DNA from: Novosphingobium sp. TH158
GTDB taxonomy: Bacteria; Pseudomonadota; Alphaproteobacteria; Sphingomonadales; Sphingomonadaceae
Direction: 5' to 3'
DNA: 64,000 bases
Assembly (NCBI RefSeq): GCF_002855555.1
Contig: NZ_PKRT01000001.1
Coordinates: 434,001 to 498,000 of the forward strand
A model generated the notes under the pieces. That model ran no database searches and was not told where the DNA came from. It saw only the letters and a list, made by a program, of their open reading frames with translations. The position numbers and the translations under genes are program-made. Below are positions 31,107 to 38,899 of this stretch, piece after piece. Position 1 is the first letter of the stretch. Every line of letters begins with the position of its first letter.

Positions 31107-32181
31107 CTGCAAGCAACCCCACGGAAAGAGCGTAGAAGTTCGAGCAGTTATAGTGGAGGATAACCCGATAATTCCCGGTTAACAGGTAAGCGGGAGTGCC
31201 CGGCCCGTCGGGTTCGAACAGGCTGGCCATGACGGAATCTTCGATCGGTGCAAGTGGCTGGATGCCCAGCGCCTTCCATTCCGCCACGGTCATCCAGCGC
31301 GAATGGCGGGCATGAACGCGCGGACAGGTGGGCGAACGGGACGTGCTGGCAACCGAAGCCCGTCTGAAATCCGCCGGTACGCTTGCGGCAACGCCCCAGG
31401 GCTGGCCGGGCCGCCATCCGGCATCGCGGAAATAATTGGCGATGGAAGCCAGCGTATCGGCCTGCGAATGCCAGATATCGCGATCGCCATCGCCGTCGCC
31501 ATCCACGGCGAGCCGCAGGTAGACGCTGGGCAGGAACTGGGGATTGCCGAAGGCGCCAGCCCAGGATCCCTTCAGGCGCTCACGCGAGATGCCACGATCG
31601 GCCATCTTGAGCACGGCAATGAACTCACCGGCGAAGAGTTCCCGGCGACGTCCTTCGTAAGCCAGCGTCGCGAGCGCGCGGGCAAGGTCGAAATCGCCCT
31701 TGATCCGGCCGTAATTGCTTTCATGGCCGAAAATTGCCAGCAGCACCGGCGCAGGCACGCCGTATTTCGCCTCGATCCCCGGAACGAAGCTGGCAACCTC
31801 CTGGTATGTGCGCCTGCCCCCTGCAATCCGGTTGGCATCGACATGGGTCCGGCGATAGGGCTCGAACCGTGGGATGGCCCCGCTGGTCGTCGTTCCCGGT
31901 TGCGAACGGTCAAGCGAGATGACGCGCGGATTGGGCGTCAGCCCTTCGGTATAGGCCCGGATCGTCGCCTCGCTCACCCCTTCGGCACGGGCACGAGCTG
32001 CGAGCAACTGGACATAACCGCGAAAGGCGGGATCCGCCTCCGGTGGGGGACTGGCCGGCACCGCCTGCACCACCGGAACCGCGACCATCTGCCCGGTCTG
32101 CGCCGCCATGTGCTGCGGCGCGAGGGCCAGTGTAGCGGACGCAGCGGCCAAGAGGCGAAAGGTCTGGAGAATCCCGGGCAT
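31090..32181 (-). CDS. mltB: lytic murein transglycosylase, MltB family
   Basis: 363 residues from ATG 32181 (MPGILQTF) with a signal peptide ending near MAAQ. The catalytic Glu is in AIFGHESNYGRIKG (about residue 152). ALATLAYEGRRRELFAGEF, GSWAGAFGNPQFLPSVYLRLAVDGDGDGDRDI and NYRVILHYNCSNFYALSVGLL are MltB family signatures. It cleaves glycan strands with formation of 1,6-anhydro-muramyl ends. It probably heads the ten-gene minus-strand run that continues with rlpA and dacC. Confidence 0.92.
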   Translation of the reverse strand: MPGILQTFRLLAAASATLALAPQHMAAQTGQMVAVPVVQAVPASPPPEADPAFRGYVQLLAARARAEGVSEATIRAYTEGLTPNPRVISLDRSQPGTTTSGAIPRFEPYRRTHVDANRIAGGRRTYQEVASFVPGIEAKYGVPAPVLLAIFGHESNYGRIKGDFDLARALATLAYEGRRRELFAGEFIAVLKMADRGISRERLKGSWAGAFGNPQFLPSVYLRLAVDGDGDGDRDIWHSQADTLASIANYFRDAGWRPGQPWGVAASVPADFRRASVASTSRSPTCPRVHARHSRWMTVAEWKALGIQPLAPIEDSVMASLFEPDGPGTPAYLLTGNYRVILHYNCSNFYALSVGLLADEISR

Positions 32182-32255
32182 TGTCAGAACAATTGCACAG
32201 ACTGCCCGCAAAGGGAATTGCACTTGTGGCGCTCTGTCGCTAGCCGCAAGCAACT

Positions 32256-32345
32256 GGACAGGTGGCCGAGTGGTTTAAGGCAGCGGTCTTGAAAACCGCC
32301 GTGGGTGCAAGCTCACCGTGGGTTCGAATCCCACCCTGTCCGCCA
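32256..32345 (+). tRNA. tRNA-Ser (anticodon UGA)
   Basis: A 90-base gene including encoded CCA. The acceptor stem GGACAGG (32256-32262) pairs with CCTGTCC (32335-32341), followed by discriminator G and CCA. The anticodon arm GCGGT-CTTGAAA-ACCGC gives anticodon TGA. A long variable arm (class II) lies between it and the T arm, GTGGG-TTCGAAT-CCCAC. These features identify serine. Confidence 0.96.
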
Positions 32346-32371
32346 TCGTTTCATTCGCCCCCAAACCCCAG

Positions 32372-32400
32372 CACCCGACAGTCGCTTGGACTGCCGGGTG
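32372..32400. terminator. long hairpin between tRNA-Ser and flagellin gene ends
   Basis: A 12-bp stem with one G-T pair (CACCCGACAGTC 32372-32383, loop GCTTG, GACTGCCGGGTG 32389-32400) in the 85-base space between two converging genes. It lacks a T tract on both sides. Position suggests a shared termination or mRNA-stability structure. Confidence 0.5.
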
Positions 32401-32430
32401 AGGACGATGGATCGTCCGGGGGGATCCGTC

Positions 32431-33255
32431 TTACTTGAGCAGCGAAAGCACGTTCTGCTGGGCCTGGTTGGCCTGCGCGATCATCGCGGTGCTGGCCTGG
32501 CTAAGGATCTGCGCCTTGGCGAGCTGGGTCGTTTCCGCGGAATAGTCTGCATCCATGATCCGCGAACGCGCGTCCGACAGGTTCGTGGAATTCGAGGTCA
32601 GGTTGTTGATGGCCGACTGAAGCTGGCTTTCCCCGCCGCCAAAGGCCGCGTTGGTGTTCGCCACTTCGCCCAAGGCTGCATCGACATTGGCCATGGTCGT
32701 CACCGCCAGCGCGGCGGTCGAAACGTCGAGCGCGGTGGCATCGATATTGGTCCCGTCGATGGCCCGGCTGGTCACGGTGATGACATCGGCGGCATTGGCC
32801 CCGGCCTGGATGTCGAAGGTCAGGTCCGTGCCCGCGGCCATGCTGAACAGCGGTACGCCGTTGAATTCGGTGTTGGTCAGCACGGCGTTGACCTGTTCGG
32901 TAAGCGAGGTCACTTCCTGCTGCATGTTGGTGCGGTCAGCCGACTGGTAGGTTCCCGAGGCCGACTGGACGGCCAGCTCGCGGACCCGCTGCAGCATGTT
33001 CGTTACCTCGTTGAGGGCCCCTTCGGCCGTCTGGGCAAGCGATATGCCGTCGTTGGCGTTGCGGATGCCCTGCTGCATGCCTGTGATCTGCGAAGTCATC
33101 GACGTGGAGATGGCAAGGCCCGCGGCATCGTCCTTGGCAGAGTTGATGCGCTTGCCGGTGGACAGGCGCTGCATGGCGGTGCCCTGCATGAGCGCCGCGG
33201 AATTCGAAGCATTGGCAGCGCGCATGGCGCTGATGTTGGTATTGATGACCGTCAT
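32431..33255 (-). CDS. fliC: flagellin
   Basis: 274 residues from ATG 33255 with a G-rich Shine-Dalgarno just upstream. N-terminal D0/D1: TVINTNISAMRAANASNS...RLSTGKRINSAKDDAAGLAI. C-terminal D1/D0: NLSDARSRIMDADYSAETTQLAKAQILSQASTAMIAQANQ and the ending QQNVLSLLK. The central variable D2/D3 region is nearly absent, so this is a short flagellin. It is exported by the flagellar type III system and assembled as filament. No other flagellar genes are in the window; the promoter is sigma-28 type. Confidence 0.96.
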   Translation of the reverse strand: MTVINTNISAMRAANASNSAALMQGTAMQRLSTGKRINSAKDDAAGLAISTSMTSQITGMQQGIRNANDGISLAQTAEGALNEVTNMLQRVRELAVQSASGTYQSADRTNMQQEVTSLTEQVNAVLTNTEFNGVPLFSMAAGTDLTFDIQAGANAADVITVTSRAIDGTNIDATALDVSTAALAVTTMANVDAALGEVANTNAAFGGGESQLQSAINNLTSNSTNLSDARSRIMDADYSAETTQLAKAQILSQASTAMIAQANQAQQNVLSLLK

Positions 33256-33320
33256 GGTAAACCCCCCGATAGTGTCACCCTTCACCCTTCCGGACCGTCC
33301 GCAAGAGCTGTCGGAGTGCA

Positions 33321-33347
33321 AGATCGGCAGCGGGGCGCGGAAGTTAA
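33321..33347 (-). promoter_or_regulatory. sigma-28 (FliA) promoter of flagellin
   Basis: Read on the minus strand: TTAA, 15 bases, GCCGATCT. This matches the FliA consensus TAAA-N15-GCCGATAA in spacing and in the core GCCGAT. It lies 66-92 bases before the flagellin ATG. Confidence 0.7.
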
Positions 33348-33508
33348 GCGCAAGGGTTAATGGCGCGGCAGGAAAGGCCCTCGGTGCGAGCCTATCTGCC
33401 CATAAAACCTTGTTCGCGCAGAACCGGCTGGCATGGTGCGCGGCTGCGGTGGAAATAGGTATTTTGTGCTAAGTCGCGCCATGCACGATTCTCGTGGGAG
33501 GCGCGTAA

Positions 33509-34819
33509 GTGTATGAATTTATGACCAAGTGGTTTGCGATTGCGCTTCTGGCTGTCGCCAGCCCGTTGCCCGCGGTGGCGGCATCAGGTGCCGGGGAAAC
33601 ACTGATTTACACCGTGAAGCGCGGCGACACCCTGTTTGCGCTGTCGCGCGATTACCTGATCGGCAGCGACGCCATGCGGCAGCTGCGCGCGGCCAACAAG
33701 GTCCGCATACCGGAACGGATGCCGGTAGGCATGCAGCTTGTCGTGCCGCGCCGCCTGCTGAAGTTCACGCCCGTCACCCTCAAGGTCCAGACCTTCTCCG
33801 GCCCGGTCAGCCTTGCCGCGAACGGTCGCACGCTGCCCGTGCAGAAAGGGGCAGACCTTGTCGAAGGTGCACAGCTGATTACCGGGGCCAATGGCTTTGT
33901 CGTGCTGGGCGGCAGCGATGGCTCGCGGGTCGCCCTGCCCTCCAACAGCGCGGTACGCGTCGGGCAGGCACGGCGCTACCTGCTGGTCAATGCGACCGAT
34001 ATCGAATTGCAGGTAGACAAGGGCCGGGCCGAGGTTCGCGCGGCGAAGCAGGCGCCGGACAGCCGCTTTCGGGTGAAAACGCCGCTGGCGGTCACGGCCG
34101 TGCGCGGCACGATCTTCCGCGCGGGCTATTCGGAAGCTGCCGCCAGTGCGGCCACGGAGACGATCGAGGGCGAAGTGGCGGTTGCCTCGCCCAAGGCTGA
34201 ACTTGCGGTGCCTGCCGGTTTTGGCGCGGCGGCGACCGCATCGGGCGATCTCGCGAAAGAAACGCTGCTTCCCGCTCCGCAGCTGGCGGACCCTGCCAAG
34301 GTGCAGACCGAGGCACTGGTATCGCTCGACTTCAAGCCCGTTGCAGAGGCCCGTGGCTATCGCATCCAGGTTGCGCGCGATGCCGGCTTCCAGGACGTTA
34401 TCGCCGAGGTTGAGCCTGTCACGCCGCGCGGCGAATTTGCCGATATCCGCAACGGCACCTTCTTCGTGCGCGCTGCTGGCGTTTCGCCGATCGGACTACA
34501 GGGCCTTGAAGAGGCATGGTCGTTCCGCCGCCAGCGGGTTGGCCTCGCCGCGGATGCCGGACAATCGGCTCTGCCGGGCGGGTTCCGCTTTGCCTGGCAG
34601 GCAGAGGGTGAAGGCAAGTCGCTGTTCCGCTTCCAGCTTTACGGCCCGCAGGCAGCTGACCTGCCGCTGGTCGATGAAGCAGGGCTCGGCAAGCCGGAAA
34701 TGACGCTCACCGGGCTGAAGCCTGGCGCTTACCGCTGGCGGGTCGGCGTGATCCAGACGACGCCCGAGGGTTCGGCCGAGGTCTGGATGCCCTTGCAGAA
34801 GCTGACGGTCGGCGGCTGA
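33509..34819 (+). CDS. LysM-FecR domain secreted protein
   Basis: 436 residues from GTG 33509, 8 bases after GGGAGG; the ATG at 33521 is too far from it. A signal peptide (about residues 6-25) is followed by a LysM peptidoglycan-binding domain, YTVKRGDTLFALSRDYLIGSDAMRQLRAANKV (about 34-80). A FecR domain follows (about 110-215), with LVEGAQLITGANGFVVLGGSDGSRVALPSNSAVRV and TPLAVTAVRGTIFRAGY. The C-terminal half (about 265-436) has beta-sandwich repeats resembling fibronectin type III. It is probably a wall-associated periplasmic sensor partner. The CHASE2 kinase starts 4 bases later. Confidence 0.82.
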   Translation: MYEFMTKWFAIALLAVASPLPAVAASGAGETLIYTVKRGDTLFALSRDYLIGSDAMRQLRAANKVRIPERMPVGMQLVVPRRLLKFTPVTLKVQTFSGPVSLAANGRTLPVQKGADLVEGAQLITGANGFVVLGGSDGSRVALPSNSAVRVGQARRYLLVNATDIELQVDKGRAEVRAAKQAPDSRFRVKTPLAVTAVRGTIFRAGYSEAAASAATETIEGEVAVASPKAELAVPAGFGAAATASGDLAKETLLPAPQLADPAKVQTEALVSLDFKPVAEARGYRIQVARDAGFQDVIAEVEPVTPRGEFADIRNGTFFVRAAGVSPIGLQGLEEAWSFRRQRVGLAADAGQSALPGGFRFAWQAEGEGKSLFRFQLYGPQAADLPLVDEAGLGKPEMTLTGLKPGAYRWRVGVIQTTPEGSAEVWMPLQKLTVGG

Positions 34820-34823
34820 TCCT

Positions 34824-37013
34824 TTGCCGAAGACCCGGCTCTTCTTCGAATGGCTGGCTATCCTGCTGCTGACGGTGGCAGTCGCCGCCTGGGCCTTGCT
34901 GAGTGGGGCGACTTCGCGCGTGGATGCGGCGCTGCTGGACCGCGCGCTGGTGATCGACGCATCGGCGGCCAGCGACGAGATCCTGCTGGTTACCGTCGAC
35001 GAAGGCAGTCTTGCGGCAGAGGGGCAATGGCCGTGGGACCGGCGCAAGGTTGCCGCGCTGGTCGACCGCATTCACGCCGCCGGCGCCCGCGCCCAGCTTC
35101 TCGACGTGCTCTATACCGAACCTTCGGACGAAGAAGCCGACAGGGCGCTTGCCAACAGCATCCGGCGCTCGGGCAAGGTGGCGCTGCCGCTCGGCATAAC
35201 TCCGGCTGTGAACCGCACGGAAGGAACGGACGTAGTGCCGCCCATCCCGATTCTTGCCGAGGCGGCGCTGGCAACCGGCCATGTCGGCATTTCGCCGGAT
35301 GGTGACGGACCGGTGCGACGGGTAGCGCTCGACCTGCCAGGAAGCACTGGCCAGCCTGCCGTGAAGCATCTTGCCCTCGCCTTGCACCAAAAGGTCGAAG
35401 GGCCGCTTGCCAGCGTGGCCAGCGGTGGTGCCAACGGGCTGGCAATGCAGCTGCGCCCTGTGGGCAGTTATCGCATGGTCTCCGCCGCTGCCGTTCTCGC
35501 GGGCGAGGTGCCGGAAAGCTTCATTACCGGCAAGGTGGTGGTCATGGGCGCGACGGCGCAGGGGCTTGGCGATCTGTTTCCCGTGCCGTCGACCGCGGGC
35601 TCGGTGATGAGCGGGGCCGAATTGCTGGCCAACGTCTATCAGAACCTGTCGGACGGTGGCTTTGTCGAAGACCTGCCGCAGTCCGCCTCGCTGCTGCTGA
35701 CCGTCTTGCTGCTCCTGCCGCTGTTCATCGCCTTCTGGGCCCTGCGCCCGCTTTGGTGCGTGATCATCGCCACTTTGCTGGTGCTCGCCGCGCTGCTGTT
35801 CAGCCTTGCGCTGGTGCTGGCAACGCATCGCTGGTTCCCGCCCGCCCCGGCGATCGTCGGCCTGGTGATCGCCTATCCGCTATGGGGCTGGCGCCGGCTC
35901 GCCGCGATCAACCAGTACCTGATGAGCAAGGCGGACGTGCTGGCCCGTGTCGATACGGCGATACCGAAGGGGCATGACGAAGGTTTCGACAGCGTGGCCC
36001 GGGCGGTGAACCGGCTGGATTTCCTTGTCGACGAGATCAGCCAGCGCCGCGAATTCCTGCTGCGGGTGGTGGAATCGACTCCCGATGCGCTGTGTGTGTT
36101 CGATATGGCCGGCAGGCTGATGATCATGAACCAGCGCGCCCGTGCGACCCTGGGGGCAAGAGCGGCGGATTGCGAGGGTCTTACCGCAGCAGAACTCCTC
36201 GCCCGCTTCGGTGGCACGCTCAGCGCAGATGGCAGCGAACTGGTGCTCGCCAACGGATCGATATTCGTCATCACCCGCTCGACCGGGCGAGAGCAAGGCC
36301 AATGGCCTGCCATCCACCTCGCCATGTTCACCGATGTTACCGCCCAGCGCCGCGCCGAGACCGAGCGGCGGCACGCGCTGGAATTCCTTTCGCACGACAT
36401 GCGCTCGCCGCAGGTCGCCATCATGGGCTTGACCGCAGACAGGACTCATGAGGAAAGCGAAGAGGCCCGCCTTGCCCGCATCCGCGACCATGCCAGGAGG
36501 ACGCTCGAACTGGCGGACAACTTCATCGAACTCGCGCGCATGGCAGAGGCGCAGCTCGACATCGAGGAAATCGACCTTGGCACCCTTGCCGAAGAGGCGG
36601 CCGACCGCGCCTACCCCTTGGCGCGCGAACGCAATGCACAGGTGGAGGTGATCGCGCCCGAAGACCCTGTCTTCGTCACTGTCGACGGACAATTGCTGTC
36701 ACGCGTGCTCGACAATCTTATCGGCAATGCCCTGAAATACGGCGCATCGAAGGTCACGATCGGCATCGGCGAACACGATGGCCGGGCAAGGCTTGAGGTT
36801 GGCGACAACGGCCCCGGTTTGCCGGAAGAACGGCGCGCCGATCCCTTTGCCCGTTTCGGCTTCCGGTCGACCGGCAGGAAAGGCGGTTCCGGCCTTGGCC
36901 TCGCCTTCGTGGCCGGCGCGGTAGAGCGGCATGGCGGCACGATCCTGTGCCAGTCCCAAAGCGGAGCAGGAACGCGCTTTGTGATCGACCTGCCGCGGGT
37001 CAGCGCCGGGTAA
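34824..37013 (+). CDS. CHASE2 domain sensor histidine kinase
   Basis: 729 residues from TTG 34824, 4 bases after the FecR gene. One N-terminal helix (about 8-28) leads to an extracytoplasmic CHASE2 domain (about 35-285) with DEGSLAAEGQWPWDRRKVAALVDRI. Three membrane helices follow (about 290-355). A PAS-like domain (about 400-510), the H-box EFLSHDMRSPQVAIMGL (His about 523), N-box LDNLIGNALKYG and G-boxes VGDNGPGLP and GGSGLGLAF complete the kinase. The signal is unknown. FecR-CHASE2 gene pairs recur in proteobacteria. Its likely regulator is the OmpR-type gene 530 bases downstream. Confidence 0.9.
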   Translation: MPKTRLFFEWLAILLLTVAVAAWALLSGATSRVDAALLDRALVIDASAASDEILLVTVDEGSLAAEGQWPWDRRKVAALVDRIHAAGARAQLLDVLYTEPSDEEADRALANSIRRSGKVALPLGITPAVNRTEGTDVVPPIPILAEAALATGHVGISPDGDGPVRRVALDLPGSTGQPAVKHLALALHQKVEGPLASVASGGANGLAMQLRPVGSYRMVSAAAVLAGEVPESFITGKVVVMGATAQGLGDLFPVPSTAGSVMSGAELLANVYQNLSDGGFVEDLPQSASLLLTVLLLLPLFIAFWALRPLWCVIIATLLVLAALLFSLALVLATHRWFPPAPAIVGLVIAYPLWGWRRLAAINQYLMSKADVLARVDTAIPKGHDEGFDSVARAVNRLDFLVDEISQRREFLLRVVESTPDALCVFDMAGRLMIMNQRARATLGARAADCEGLTAAELLARFGGTLSADGSELVLANGSIFVITRSTGREQGQWPAIHLAMFTDVTAQRRAETERRHALEFLSHDMRSPQVAIMGLTADRTHEESEEARLARIRDHARRTLELADNFIELARMAEAQLDIEEIDLGTLAEEAADRAYPLARERNAQVEVIAPEDPVFVTVDGQLLSRVLDNLIGNALKYGASKVTIGIGEHDGRARLEVGDNGPGLPEERRADPFARFGFRSTGRKGGSGLGLAFVAGAVERHGGTILCQSQSGAGTRFVIDLPRVSAG

Positions 37014-37509
37014 CCGCCTCGGCCAGGGCAATTGCCAGGCGGTTCAACTCGGCCGTGCGATCCTTGCAGGTATCAAGCTCTGCCTCGGCATGGAGCGCGG
37101 GCTCGGCGTTCAAGCCTTGCGATCCGATCACGGTGGCCCGCAGGCGCTGCGGCCGGCAACCGTCGAACAGCGATCCCCGGCGGGGGGCTGAGCGCCAGGC
37201 AACGGACTTTGCATCGCCCTGCGCATCCTGGGTGAGCCCTGCCGAGGAATCCTGCGCCGACAGGGCCAGCGTCAGCTGGAAGCCCTGCCCCGCCGCCACC
37301 CGCGTGCCGCGGCTTTCCAGCTCACGCGAAAAGGCGGTGGCGAAAGCGGACATGGCGGCTGGCGGGTTCTTGCCTGGATCCACCGTAACAACTTGAGGCA
37401 GCGATGCAGCAAGCGGCTGCGTCACGCGCACTGGCGTGGATACGGAACAGGCCCCCAGCGCCAGCGGCATGGTTGCGATCAGGATCCCCAAGGGCAGTTT
37501 TGTTCGCAC
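37000..37509 (-). CDS. hypothetical lipoprotein
   Basis: 169 residues from GTG 37509. The signal peptide ends in the lipobox LALGAC, so Cys21 is lipidated. The mature part is soluble, with FATAFSRELESRGTRVAAGQGFQLTLALSAQD and a C-terminal AELDTCKDRTAELNRLAIALAEAVTRR. I do not recognise a family. It lies between the kinase and response-regulator genes, transcribed with the regulator direction (33 bases downstream of it), and its 3' end overlaps the kinase by 14 bases. Location suggests an accessory role in that sensory system; this is inference. Confidence 0.7.
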   Translation of the reverse strand: MRTKLPLGILIATMPLALGACSVSTPVRVTQPLAASLPQVVTVDPGKNPPAAMSAFATAFSRELESRGTRVAAGQGFQLTLALSAQDSSAGLTQDAQGDAKSVAWRSAPRRGSLFDGCRPQRLRATVIGSQGLNAEPALHAEAELDTCKDRTAELNRLAIALAEAVTRR

Positions 37510-37542
37510 TGTCTTTTCCCGCGTTGTTACGCTTGAAGGGTG

Positions 37543-38238
37543 CTATTCGGCCGAAGCGCCCAGACTGTCCAGCCGATAACCGAAACCGAAGATGGTCTGC
37601 AGGGCAAAACCGCGCTCCGGCTTCAGCTTCAGCTTGGCGCGCAGGCGCGAGATGTGAACGTCGAGCGTGCGCGTTTCCACGTCAGGGCTACTTTGCCAGA
37701 CCTTCTGCAGGATGTAGCTGCGCGAAAGCGGCCGGTTCAGGTTTTCGAACAGCAGCCGGGCGAGCGCGTATTCCTTTTGCCGCAGTTCCACCCCTTCCCC
37801 GTCGTAAGTGACGACCCGGGTCAGGCTGTCGAACTCGAAGCCGCCGAAGGTTCCGTCATTTTCCGTCGCATCCTTGCGCCGTTCGCGCAGGGCTGCGCGG
37901 ATGCGGGCACGGACGATGTCCGGGTCTTCGGGCTTGCGGATATAGTCAGCCGCCCCGGCATCGAGCGCAAAGACGATGTCTTCCTTGCGGTCGCGGTTGG
38001 TCAGCATGATCACCGGCGGCGGGGGATTGAGATTCTCGCGTGCCCAGGCCAGCACCTTCATGCCGGACATGCCCATCATGTTCCAATCGAGCAGAAGCGC
38101 GTCGAAGGTTTCGCGGCGCAGGGCAGCCAGCAGCTCCTCGCCGCTGGAATAGAGGGTGCACTCGCAACCGGACGCACGGAGGGAATCGGCGATTTCGACG
38201 ATTTCGTCTGGGTCATCATCTACAAGTGCAATACGCAT
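37543..38238 (-). CDS. OmpR/PhoB-family response regulator
   Basis: 231 residues. The receiver (1-125) has the acidic pair ALVDDD, phospho-Asp about residue 51 (LLLDWNMMGMSG) and the switch Lys in IRKPED. The C-terminal winged helix (about 135-225) ends with TLDVHISRLRAKLKLKPERGFALQTIFGFGYRL, the typical OmpR recognition helix and wing. It is the likely partner of the CHASE2 kinase, although divided from it by the lipoprotein and on the opposite strand. The 303-base upstream region is AT-rich. Confidence 0.92.
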   Translation of the reverse strand: MRIALVDDDPDEIVEIADSLRASGCECTLYSSGEELLAALRRETFDALLLDWNMMGMSGMKVLAWARENLNPPPPVIMLTNRDRKEDIVFALDAGAADYIRKPEDPDIVRARIRAALRERRKDATENDGTFGGFEFDSLTRVVTYDGEGVELRQKEYALARLLFENLNRPLSRSYILQKVWQSSPDVETRTLDVHISRLRAKLKLKPERGFALQTIFGFGYRLDSLGASAE

Positions 38239-38541
38239 TCAGAGCGGTCCCCTTGGCTACGGCAAAGACGCAATCGCATCCTGGCCGGCAGCCCCAGACT
38301 CCCAAAGGCCGAAAGAAAACGGTTTTGCACGTGCGCCTTCCGGCACCCGTCGCAACTCCCTCCCCTTCGGTGCGACCCTTCCAGGGCTTGTGGTTAGCCA
38401 TCCCCCTCTGCACCAGCAACGCGAAACGACCAAGTTAACTCATGTAAAATTAACCGGTTTCAGAGTAATACACTGTTTCGCTATTCGCAGTATTCGGTGC
38501 GATATGGTGCCTAACCCGATGTTAGGAATTTACAACGGATA
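38239..38541. other. intergenic control region between response regulator and PilZ genes
   Basis: No gene is seen in these 303 bases. The left part is ordinary GC-rich sequence. The right part (about 38425-38540) is clearly AT-rich and should hold divergent promoters. It contains TTAAC-type boxes (38435-38455) and a perfect inverted repeat at 38510-38526. Confidence 0.5.
38510..38526. promoter_or_regulatory. perfect inverted repeat upstream of PilZ gene
   Basis: CCTAAC-CCGAT-GTTAGG: 6-bp perfect arms with a 5-base spacer, ending 15 bases before the PilZ ATG. The placement between promoter and start fits an operator for a dimeric regulator, possibly the neighbouring OmpR-type protein. No assigned consensus. 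Confidence 0.45.
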
Positions 38542-38892
38542 ATGTCGCCAGAATGGAGGCTCGACGTGACTTACCAGGCCAGCGGCGATGAACGGGCAAA
38601 TCTGAACGACCGCGCGACCCGCGCAGAGGTTTGCCTTACCTGCGAGGTGCGCCAGGGCACACGCCCCTGGACGAAGGTCAAGCTTCAGGACATTTCCGAA
38701 ACGGGCTTCCGCATCGAATGGCGGCCCGGCTTCCACGAAAACCAGCAGATGTACATCCGCATTCCGGGCCTCGAACTGCTCGTCGCCAACCTGCGCTGGA
38801 AGCGCGAAGGCTGGATCGGATGCGAGTTCAGCAACCGGCTCTACGGGCCGACTTTCGACCACATCGTGCGCCAGTCGCTGCTGGAGCGGTAA
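38542..38892 (+). CDS. PilZ domain protein
   Basis: 116 residues from ATG 38542. It is a single PilZ fold: an N-terminal arginine stretch (NDRATRAEV), then VKLQDISETGFRIEW, which contains the [DN]xSxxG motif, and a beta-barrel ending in WIGCEFSNRLYGPTFDHIV. PilZ proteins bind cyclic di-GMP. The arginine motif here (RATR) is shorter than the classical RxxxR, so binding is likely but not certain. It is alone on this strand, 7 bases from the end of lpd. Confidence 0.8.
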   Translation: MSPEWRLDVTYQASGDERANLNDRATRAEVCLTCEVRQGTRPWTKVKLQDISETGFRIEWRPGFHENQQMYIRIPGLELLVANLRWKREGWIGCEFSNRLYGPTFDHIVRQSLLER

Positions 38893-38899
38893 GCCCGGA

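Noticed and set aside
32256..32345. tRNA-Ser as an integration site of a mobile element
   Set aside because: No integrase, no repeated tRNA end and no foreign-looking genes are found nearby.
38433..38456. TTAA boxes upstream of the PilZ and regulator genes, and TTAA-N9-TTAA near 33344, as CtrA sites
   Set aside because: Spacing is 11 and 9 bases and not the required 7, so they cannot be called CtrA boxes.
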